Positions 1 to 4,439 of a DNA stretch of 6,373 nt are shown here, piece by piece. The position numbers and the translations under genes were made by a program. The notes under the pieces were generated by a model. That model was not told the DNA's origin and searched no databases. It saw nothing but the letters and a program-made list of their open reading frames with translations. Each line of letters starts with the position of its first letter. Within the stretch, counting starts at the first letter, position 1. Source of the stretch: Actinomycetota bacterium. GTDB lineage: Bacteria > Actinomycetota > Thermoleophilia > Solirubrobacterales > Solirubrobacteraceae. The DNA lies in the NCBI GenBank assembly GCA_019348575.1, contig JAHWJE010000103.1, positions 1-6,373 of the forward strand. Direction: 5' to 3'.

Positions 1-1
1 C

Positions 2-1414
2 GCCGCGCTCGTTCCCCTGCACCGCGCGCGCCGCGCCGCGCTCGAAGGGCGCTACGACGACGCCGCGCAGCTGCTCGGCGACGTCGAGAAGACCGTCGAG
101 CGGCTGTCGGCGTCCACGATCCCGATAATGGTGGCCTCGCAGCGGGCCGTGCTGACCTTGCTGCAGAAGGGCCCGCGCGAGATCGGCGAGCTCGTGCGCG
201 CATATGCCGACAGCTCGCCGGCGATGCCGGTCTGGCGGGCCGGCCTGGCTGCCGCGCTCGCCGACGCCGGCCGTCGCGACGAGGCCAAGCTCGAGTTCGA
301 CCGCCTCGCCGGCGACGACTTCGCGGCGCTTCCGCGCGACAACCTCTGGCTCACGGCGATGGCGCTGCTGTCCGAGACGATCGCTGCGCTCGACCTGCGC
401 GAGCACGCGATGGACGTGCACCGCCAGCTCGCGCCGTTCGCCGGGCGCAACGTCGTGTCGCCGACGGTCACGTTCCTCGGTCCGGTCGAGATGTGGCTCG
501 GGATCCTCGCGCGCGTCGCCGGGCGCGATGCCGAGGCGCTCGAGCAGCTCGCCGCGGCGCGCGTGCGTGCGACGCGCGACGGCGCGCGCCCGACCGTCGC
601 GCGGATCGACGTCGAGGAGGCGGCGGTGCTCGTGCGCGGCGACGTCGCGGCACGCCGGCGCGCCGCTGAGCTGCTGCAAAGCGCGGCGGCCGCCTGCGAG
701 CAGATGAACCTCGTCAGGATCGGCGAACGTGCGCAGGCGCTGCGCGAGCAGCTGCACGAGGCGCCGCCCGAGGCGCCGCTGCCGCCGCACGGCGCCAGCG
801 CCGCCTCCGGTCAGTCGACGCTGCGGCGGATCGGCGACGTGTGGACGATCGAGCACCGCGGGCGCACGCTGCACGTGAGCGACGGGCGCGGCGTGCGCCT
901 GCTCGCGCTGCTGCTCGAGCGGCCGAACACGGAGGTGCACAGCCTCGAGCTCGTCGCCGCGCTCGAGGGATCGGCGGCGACCGGGCCGGGCGTCGGGCAC
1001 TCCGGCGGGCAGGAGACCGGCGGGCGCTTCGGGCTGCAGGGCGGCAGCGGCGCGCCGCTGGACGCCAAGGCGAAGGGCGACTACCGCGAGCGCATCGCCG
1101 CGCTCGAGGCGCAGCTCGCCGCGGCACGGGCACGGCGCGACAAGAGCGCCGTGAAGAAGCTGGCGGGGGAGCTCGAGTTCATGCGCGCCGAGCTGGCGCG
1201 GGCGACGGGGATCGGAGGCCGCGACCGCGACCAGGGCTCGCACGCCGAGCGCGCGCGCGTCAACGTCACGCGCGCGATCCGCGCGACGCTGAAGCGGATC
1301 GCGGGCTACGACGAGCAGCTGGGCGCCGAGCTCGAGCGCTGCGTCCGCACGGGCGCGTACTGCGTCTACGCGCCCGACCCCGAGCGCCCGCTGCGCTGGG
1401 CCGTGCGGCGCTGA
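2..1414 (+). CDS. TPR-containing regulatory protein, C-terminal part (5' end outside window)
   Basis: The reading frame is open from base 2 and ends at TGA 1412-1414, giving 470 visible residues. An internal ATG at 128 is not the start, because the frame continues upstream with TPR-like sequence (LEGRYDDAAQLL). Visible residues 1 to about 260 are alpha-helical TPR-like repeats, including a segment around DDFAALPRDNLWL that I recognise from actinobacterial ATPase/cyclase/LuxR-type signalling proteins. Residues about 277-325 form a small module starting VWTIEHRGRTLHVSD, followed by a Gly-rich linker. From about 361 there is a charged coiled-coil-like helix, then the terminal block with GGRDRDQGSHAERARVNVTR and CVYAPDPERPLRW. 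In relatives this C-terminus usually follows an AAA/STAND-type ATPase and often an N-terminal cyclase or DNA-binding domain; none of that is visible here. The likely role is cytoplasmic signal integration or transcription control. The C-terminus looks intact, so only the N-terminal half is missing. Family assignment is confident; the exact function is unknown. Confidence 0.85.
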   Translation, partial: AALVPLHRARRAALEGRYDDAAQLLGDVEKTVERLSASTIPIMVASQRAVLTLLQKGPREIGELVRAYADSSPAMPVWRAGLAAALADAGRRDEAKLEFDRLAGDDFAALPRDNLWLTAMALLSETIAALDLREHAMDVHRQLAPFAGRNVVSPTVTFLGPVEMWLGILARVAGRDAEALEQLAAARVRATRDGARPTVARIDVEEAAVLVRGDVAARRRAAELLQSAAAACEQMNLVRIGERAQALREQLHEAPPEAPLPPHGASAASGQSTLRRIGDVWTIEHRGRTLHVSDGRGVRLLALLLERPNTEVHSLELVAALEGSAATGPGVGHSGGQETGGRFGLQGGSGAPLDAKAKGDYRERIAALEAQLAAARARRDKSAVKKLAGELEFMRAELARATGIGGRDRDQGSHAERARVNVTRAIRATLKRIAGYDEQLGAELERCVRTGAYCVYAPDPERPLRWAVRR

Positions 1415-1425
1415 CGGCGGCGGGC

Positions 1426-1439
1426 AGAACGATCGTTCT
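1426..1439. promoter_or_regulatory. Perfect 14-bp palindrome, candidate operator (LexA-like core)
   Basis: AGAACGATCGTTCT reads identically on both strands. It lies 11 bp after the stop of the TPR gene and 67 bp before the cyclase start, where a promoter for the cyclase would be. The core GAAC-N4-GTTC matches the core of the Gram-positive/actinobacterial LexA (SOS) box, but the usual flanking C and G are replaced by A and T. A TetR-family operator is an equal possibility. I see no convincing -35/-10 pair nearby. The palindrome is observed; operator function is inferred. Confidence 0.45.
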
Positions 1440-1506
1440 ACTGCGCGGAACGCCGTGCGGGCTTGCCGATGTACGACGTTCATCCGTTCGTCACGCCCAG
1501 AGGGCA

Positions 1507-1998
1507 ATGAACGCTGCCGAGCACACCTTCCTGTTCGCCGACGTCGTCGGCTACACCGCCTTCACCGAGCGCGTCGGCGACGAGGCGGCGGCGGATGTCG
1601 CGGTGGCGTTCCAGACGGCGGCCGCGCACGTCGCCGAGGAGTGCGGCTGCGAGGTCGTCAAGAGCCTCGGCGACGCGGTGATGATCCGCGGCGACGACGC
1701 GGCGCGCGTCGTGGCGCTGGCGCTGCGGCTGCGGCGCGAGCTCGCCGACGAGGGCTGGTGCCCGCCGCTGCGGATCGGCGTGCACTCCGGAAGCGCGGTG
1801 CAGCGCGGCGCAGACTGGTACGGCTCGACCGTGAACGTCGCCGCGCGGATCACCGAGGCGGCCGACGCCGGCGAGATCCTGCTGAGCCTCACGACGCGCG
1901 AGCTGATCGCCCGCGCCGGCGTCACGATCGCCGATCGCGGCGCACGGAGCTTCAAGAACGTGACCGCTCCGCTGGCGCTGTTCGCGGCGGCGGCGTGA
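1507..1998 (+). CDS. Stand-alone class III adenylate/guanylate cyclase catalytic domain protein
   Basis: This 163-residue protein is essentially one class III cyclase homology domain, which would make cAMP (or cGMP) from the nucleoside triphosphate in the cytoplasm. The two metal-binding aspartates are D12 (FADVVGYT) and D56 (KSLGDAV). The adenine-contacting lysine is K52. D103 (ADWYG) sits at the second substrate-selecting position and favours ATP over GTP. The transition-state residues are N110 and R114 (VNVAAR). All canonical catalytic positions are therefore present. It has no signal peptide, membrane segment, HAMP, GAF or other regulatory domain and is near the minimum size for the fold, so it should work as a homodimer with two composite sites. 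ATG 1507 is chosen because the conserved first strand starts seven residues later; a purine-rich AGAGGG (1499-1504) is only 2 nt upstream, so the ribosome site is weak. An in-frame extension upstream to 841 is antisense-like low-complexity sequence overlapping the TPR gene and is not credible. The palindrome at 1426-1439 may control it. Confidence 0.9.
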   Translation: MNAAEHTFLFADVVGYTAFTERVGDEAAADVAVAFQTAAAHVAEECGCEVVKSLGDAVMIRGDDAARVVALALRLRRELADEGWCPPLRIGVHSGSAVQRGADWYGSTVNVAARITEAADAGEILLSLTTRELIARAGVTIADRGARSFKNVTAPLALFAAAA

Positions 1999-2015
1999 GC
2001 CGAGCTGGGCCGGGA

Positions 2016-2106
2016 ACGAAGAAAGGGCGCCACGGGGGAAGGGGCGCCCTTTCCTCGGTCTGACCACCACGAAGAAAGGGCGCCACGGGGAAGAGGCGCC
2101 CTTTCT
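2016..2106. repeat. Tandem pair of near-identical hairpin units, 53-bp period
   Basis: A 22-bp stretch is identical at 2016-2037 and 2069-2090. The similarity continues through both hairpins, to about 2054 and 2106, with differences confined mainly to the loop (acgggggaagg versus acggggaaga). Each unit is itself an inverted repeat built on GAAAGGGCGCC/GGCGCCCTTTC. Sequence between the units (about 2055-2068) is unrelated. It could be a local duplication of a terminator, or two copies of a dispersed intergenic repeat of the REP/PU type. A genome-wide copy count would distinguish them. Confidence 0.8.
2021..2053. terminator. Hairpin 1 (11-bp perfect stem) downstream of cyclase
   Basis: The left arm GAAAGGGCGCC (2021-2031) pairs perfectly with GGCGCCCTTTC (2043-2053) around an 11-nt loop. 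It starts 22 bp after the cyclase stop and lies between convergent genes. The right arm ends in CTTTCCTC rather than a clean U-tract, so it is a strong hairpin and plausible intrinsic terminator, but not a textbook one. Confidence 0.6.
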
Positions 2107-2107
2107 T
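2072..2107. terminator. Hairpin 2 (13-bp perfect stem), second copy
   Basis: AAGAAAGGGCGCC (2072-2084) pairs with GGCGCCCTTTCTT (2095-2107) around a 10-nt loop. The stem is symmetric, with A-rich left and T-rich right edges, so it presents a short U-tract to transcription from either direction (CTTTCTT on plus, likewise on minus). That fits a bidirectional terminator serving both the cyclase and the minus-strand RTX gene. Confidence 0.65.
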
Positions 2108-2114
2108 GCGTAGG

Positions 2115-2141
2115 CGAGGTTCCGCAACCACGGGAACCTCG
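2115..2141. terminator. Hairpin 3, unrelated 9-bp stem
   Basis: CGAGGTTCC (2115-2123) pairs with GGAACCTCG (2133-2141) around a 9-nt loop. It is the first strong hairpin met by transcription running down the minus strand from the RTX gene ending at 2249. No T-tract follows. It may be a terminator, an RNA-stabilising structure, or part of a repeated intergenic element together with hairpins 1 and 2. Confidence 0.45.
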
Positions 2142-2248
2142 GGTGATCCGGGTGGCTTGTCCTTGCCTGTCGTCAGCAGCTTGGCGTTAGGAGCAAGCGA
2201 ACGGTGTTCAATCGCATGGAACAAGCGAGCGCCAACGCGCCAGGTTCG
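2142..2248. other. Lower-GC intergenic stretch with short inverted repeats, no gene
   Basis: No credible coding sequence is seen here. By hand count the region 2141-2235 is about 59% GC, clearly below the flanking genes. It contains several small inverted repeats: GCTTG/CAAGC (2179-2183 with 2194-2198), TGTTC/GAACA (2205-2209 with 2219-2223) and an enclosing TTGGCG/CGCCAA (2181-2186 with 2230-2235). It is the 3' flank of the minus-strand RTX gene. A 3' UTR, a small structured RNA or plain unselected spacer are all possible. Confidence 0.4.
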
Positions 2249-3115
2249 TCAGCGGCCGATCCTCTCGGCCGCGGGCTTCTCCTCGCGGTCCTCGGCGCGG
2301 CCCTCGCCGGCCTTCGGGGCCTTGCGCCGGACGATCTCGCACGAGCCCTTGGGGTTCTGCGGCGTCGCGTCGGTGATCACGTCGACGCCGTCGAGCAGCG
2401 CGCGATCGACCCCGGCACCGCACGTGATCCTGTCGGCCTCGCCGTCGCGGGTGCGCAAGACGTCGTCGCCGTTGCCCCCGTCGAGCGCGTCGGCGAGCGT
2501 GTCGGTCGCGCCGTTGATGCCGGGCGTCACGTCGGCCCGCGCGAGCGCCCACAGGACGTCGTCGCCCTCGCCGCCGCTCGAGACGTCGACGCCGCGGTTG
2601 GCGAAGATCGTGTCGTCGCCCGCGCCGCCGTCCTGGACGTCCTCGCCGCTGCCGCCGGACATCCGGTCGCGCCCGTTCTCGCCGGCGAGCTGGTCGTCGC
2701 CGGAGCCGCCGGACATGCGATCGGCCGAGTCGCCGCCCCGGAGCGCGTCGTTGCCCGCGCCGCCGAACATCCGATCGAAGGACGTCAGGTCGCCGGCTGC
2801 GTTGGCGTCGCCGACGATCGCGTCGTCGCCGGGGCCGCCGTTGAGCCAGTCGTTGCCGGCGACGCCTCTGATCGCGTCGTTGCCCGCGCCGCCGAAGACG
2901 CGGTCGTTGCCGGCGCCGCCGATCAGCTGGTCGGGCCCACCGAGGCCGCGGATGCGGTCGTTGCCCCCGTTGCCGTCGATCGTGTCGGCGAGGCCGGTCC
3001 CGCGCAGGTGCTCGCTCCTGGGGCCGCCGTCGATCGTCGCGGCGAGCGCGGTGGCGGGAACGAGCAGGCCGACGGCGGCGACGGCTGCGACAAGCTGGGT
3101 CCTGGTGATGTCCAT
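2249..3115 (-). CDS. Secreted RTX-type (hemolysin-type) calcium-binding repeat protein, 288 aa
   Basis: The protein begins with a Sec-type signal peptide (charged MDITRTQ, hydrophobic core to about residue 20, likely cleavage after ALA at 23-25). It then carries GGxGxDxUx nonapeptides: six contiguous at residues 48-101, about eight at 118-189 including degenerate ones such as GGDSADRMS and GENGRDRMS, and one more at 213-221. Non-repeat insertions fall at about 102-117 and 190-212. In the RTX family such repeats fold into a calcium-bound parallel beta-roll. The end has the only two cysteines, C232 (ITCGAGVDR) and C259 (GSCEIV), probably a disulfide, then a charged Lys/Glu/Arg tail. There is no catalytic domain, so it is likely a structural, adhesive or calcium-buffering exoprotein. 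The start is supported by a ribosome site GGAGGA (minus strand, 3124-3129) 8 nt upstream and by the signal peptide. It is divergent from the second RTX gene at 3270. Confidence 0.9.
   Translation of the reverse strand: MDITRTQLVAAVAAVGLLVPATALAATIDGGPRSEHLRGTGLADTIDGNGGNDRIRGLGGPDQLIGGAGNDRVFGGAGNDAIRGVAGNDWLNGGPGDDAIVGDANAAGDLTSFDRMFGGAGNDALRGGDSADRMSGGSGDDQLAGENGRDRMSGGSGEDVQDGGAGDDTIFANRGVDVSSGGEGDDVLWALARADVTPGINGATDTLADALDGGNGDDVLRTRDGEADRITCGAGVDRALLDGVDVITDATPQNPKGSCEIVRRKAPKAGEGRAEDREEKPAAERIGR
2453..2974 (-). repeat. RTX nonapeptide repeat array in the minus-strand protein
   Basis: Codons for residues 48-221 encode about fifteen 9-residue units of the form GGxGxDxUx, i.e. a 27-bp imperfect DNA periodicity, with two interruptions (residues about 102-117 and 190-212). 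Gly and Asp positions are kept while the remaining positions vary widely. This suggests an old array diversified by point mutation rather than recent amplification. Confidence 0.85.
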
Positions 3116-3123
3116 GGGCTCCG

Positions 3124-3129
3124 TCCTCC
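3124..3129 (-). promoter_or_regulatory. Ribosome binding site of the minus-strand RTX gene
   Basis: Plus-strand TCCTCC is GGAGGA on the minus strand, 8 nt upstream of the ATG at 3115-3113. It is the strongest Shine-Dalgarno in the window and fixes this start. Confidence 0.75.
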
Positions 3130-3181
3130 GGTTGCGTGCTGCGCGTACTCTGCGCGGCCGGAGCGTCTTCTGAGTGCTGCT

Positions 3182-3207
3182 CTCACGGATCCCTCACCGC
3201 TGGTGAG
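3182..3207. promoter_or_regulatory. CTCAC direct repeat (11-bp period) plus inverted GTGAG, candidate response-regulator site
   Basis: CTCAC occurs at 3182-3186 and again at 3193-3197, exactly 11 bp apart. The second copy forms a short palindrome with GGTGAG (CTCACC 3193-3198, GGTGAG 3202-3207, 3-nt spacer). OmpR/PhoB-family regulators typically bind direct repeats spaced by about one helical turn, and such a regulator is encoded in the operon that follows. The site lies 62 bp before ATG 3270 and 66 bp before the divergent ATG. The repeats are observed; binding is inferred. Confidence 0.4.
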
Positions 3208-3269
3208 AAGTCGATGAGAGCGACCGCTACGGTGGACTCTCTGGCGCGCGCTGCGTCATCGTCCAGCCC

Positions 3270-3734
3270 ATGACCTCTCGCCACGTGATCGTCGCTCTTC
3301 TCGTCGCCGCGATCGCGGGCGCCTCGCCGGCGTTCGCGGCGGGGCTGAGGGGAGGCCCTGGGCCTGATCGGATCGTCGGGACGCCGGGGTCCGACAGGAT
3401 CAGCGGCCGCGGCGGAGACGACAGGCTCTACGGCGGCGCGGGCAACGACCGGATCCACGGCGGCACGGGCAACGACCTGCTGACCGGCGATGCCGGCAAC
3501 GACGTGCTCGTCGGCGGCGCGGGCGCCGACGCGCTGCTCGGCGGCGCCGGCAGGGACCGGATCGACGCCAGGGGCGGCCCCGGCGACCTCGTCGAGGCCG
3601 GCGACGGGCACGACACGATCCGCGCCGCGGACGGAGCGCGCGACCACATCGGCTGCGGCAAGGGCCGCGACCGCGTGGTCGCCGACGCCGGCGACCGGGT
3701 CGCGCGCGACTGCGAGGTCGTCTCGCGCGGATGA
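3270..3734 (+). CDS. Small secreted RTX-type calcium-binding protein, 154 aa
   Basis: An N-terminal signal peptide (MTSRHVIV start, hydrophobic to about residue 18, cleavage probably after AFA at 21-23) precedes eight contiguous RTX nonapeptides at residues 28-99 (GGPGPDRIV through GGAGRDRID), then two degenerate units to about 119. The C-terminal module contains the only two cysteines, C129 (IGCGKGRDRVV) and C148 (RDCEVVSR). It resembles the C-terminus of the divergent protein at 2249-3115, and a disulfide is likely after export. The predicted product is an extracellular calcium-binding beta-roll with no enzymatic domain. The stop codon overlaps the response-regulator start (ATGA, 3731-3734), indicating cotranscription and probable translational coupling. 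No clear Shine-Dalgarno precedes ATG 3270, so weak or leaderless initiation is possible; the signal peptide supports this start. It could be an accessory ligand or sensor for the downstream kinase, or one of its outputs. Confidence 0.88.
   Translation: MTSRHVIVALLVAAIAGASPAFAAGLRGGPGPDRIVGTPGSDRISGRGGDDRLYGGAGNDRIHGGTGNDLLTGDAGNDVLVGGAGADALLGGAGRDRIDARGGPGDLVEAGDGHDTIRAADGARDHIGCGKGRDRVVADAGDRVARDCEVVSRG
3351..3566 (+). repeat. RTX nonapeptide array, eight contiguous units
   Basis: Codons for residues 28-99 form eight uninterrupted 27-bp units with the GGxGxDxUx pattern. This array is more regular than the one in the divergent gene, which has two interruptions and several substituted units. 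Confidence 0.85.
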
Positions 3735-4426
3735 ACGAGCCCGCCCGACCCGGCGGGCCGGTCGTGCTGCTCGTCGACGACGACGCGGCGATCCGTCGCG
3801 CGGTCGGCGCCGGCCTGGAGCTCGAGGGCTTTCGCGTCGTGCGGGCCTCGGGCGGGCGCGCTGCGCTGGCGGCGATCGAGTCGGTCTCGCCGTCGGTGAT
3901 CCTGCTCGACCTCGCGATGCCCGACCTCGACGGCCTCGACGTCCTGCGCCGGCTGCGCGCGGCCGGCGACGACGTGCCGGTCTGCGTGCTCTCGGCGCGC
4001 GACGACGTCGACGACCGCGTGCGCGGGCTGCAGGCGGGCGCCGACGACTACGTCGTCAAGCCGTTCTCGCTGGAGGAGGTGACGGCGCGGCTGCACGCGC
4101 TGCTGCGCCGCCGTCCGGCGACGCCCGAGGCGGTGCTGACGGTCGGCGACGTCGCGCTCGACCCGCGCTCGCACAGCGCGCAGCGCGGCGGGCGCGACCT
4201 CGGCCTCACGCGGCGCGAGTTCGACCTGCTGCACCTCTTCATGCGCCACCCCGGCGAGGTGCTCGACCGCGCGCGCCTGCACGAGGAGGTGTGGGGCTAC
4301 TCGTTCGACCCGGGCACGAACATCGCCGACGTCTTCGTCGGCTACCTGCGGCGCAAGCTCGAGGCCGGCGGCGAGCCGCGCGTGCTGCAGACGGTGCGCG
4401 GCATCGGCTTCATCCTGCAGGTCTAA
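3731..4426 (+). CDS. OmpR/PhoB-family response regulator (PrrA/MprA-like)
   Basis: This 231-residue cytoplasmic regulator has an N-terminal receiver (about 10-127) and a C-terminal winged-helix DNA-binding domain (about 135-231), the normal size and order for the family. Receiver landmarks are the acidic patch D16-D18, phospho-acceptor D60 (ILLDLAMP), the switch Ser S88 (VLSARDDVDDRV) and K110-P111 (VVKPF). The effector domain has the family hallmarks LTRREFDLL (159-167), the VWGYSFDPGTN stretch (about 187-197), DVFVGYLRRKL and the terminal TVRGIGF. The segment around VPVCVLSAR resembles mycobacterial PrrA closely. The ATG overlaps the TGA of the RTX gene by ATGA, and the partner kinase starts 13 nt downstream. 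It should be phosphorylated by that kinase and bind direct repeats, possibly those at 3182-3207. All key residues are present. No gene symbol is given because orthology to prrA or mprA cannot be shown from sequence reading alone. Confidence 0.95.
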   Translation: MNEPARPGGPVVLLVDDDAAIRRAVGAGLELEGFRVVRASGGRAALAAIESVSPSVILLDLAMPDLDGLDVLRRLRAAGDDVPVCVLSARDDVDDRVRGLQAGADDYVVKPFSLEEVTARLHALLRRRPATPEAVLTVGDVALDPRSHSAQRGGRDLGLTRREFDLLHLFMRHPGEVLDRARLHEEVWGYSFDPGTNIADVFVGYLRRKLEAGGEPRVLQTVRGIGFILQV

Positions 4427-4439
4427 CCTTGCTTGCGTC

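Larger units (their letters stand above)
3116..3269. promoter_or_regulatory. Divergent promoter region between the two RTX-type genes
   Basis: These 154 bp separate the start codons of two divergently transcribed secreted calcium-binding proteins, so promoters for both should lie here. On the minus strand a good Shine-Dalgarno (GGAGGA, complement of 3124-3129) serves the RTX gene. For the plus strand a weak TANNNT element (TACGGT, 3228-3233) is the only -10-like match I see, with no clear -35 and no obvious ribosome site before ATG 3270. The repeats at 3182-3207 are described separately. Confidence 0.55.

Noticed and set aside
841..1506. In-frame upstream extension of the cyclase frame
   Set aside because: The translation is Arg/Ala low-complexity typical of an off-frame read of a GC-rich gene and overlaps the well-supported TPR protein. 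The catalytic domain starts cleanly at ATG 1507.
1412..1507. TPR protein and cyclase as one gene split by a frameshift
   Set aside because: The TPR protein ends with the usual family C-terminus, and the cyclase has its own start and complete domain, so two separate genes are more likely.
1952..2224. Minus-strand open frame of 90 codons just downstream of the RTX gene
   Set aside because: It runs through all three hairpins and into the antisense of the cyclase, and has no recognisable motif and no clear ribosome site.
2453..2974. Periodic 27-bp DNA repeats considered as a CRISPR or tandem-repeat array
   Set aside because: The periodicity is explained by nonapeptide coding repeats; there are no constant repeats separated by unique spacers.
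2106..3217. Long plus-strand frames opposite the minus-strand RTX gene
   Set aside because: They are antisense mirrors of the repeat array, with Pro/Ser- or Val/Ala-rich repetitive translations. The minus frame has a signal peptide, ribosome site and RTX motifs.
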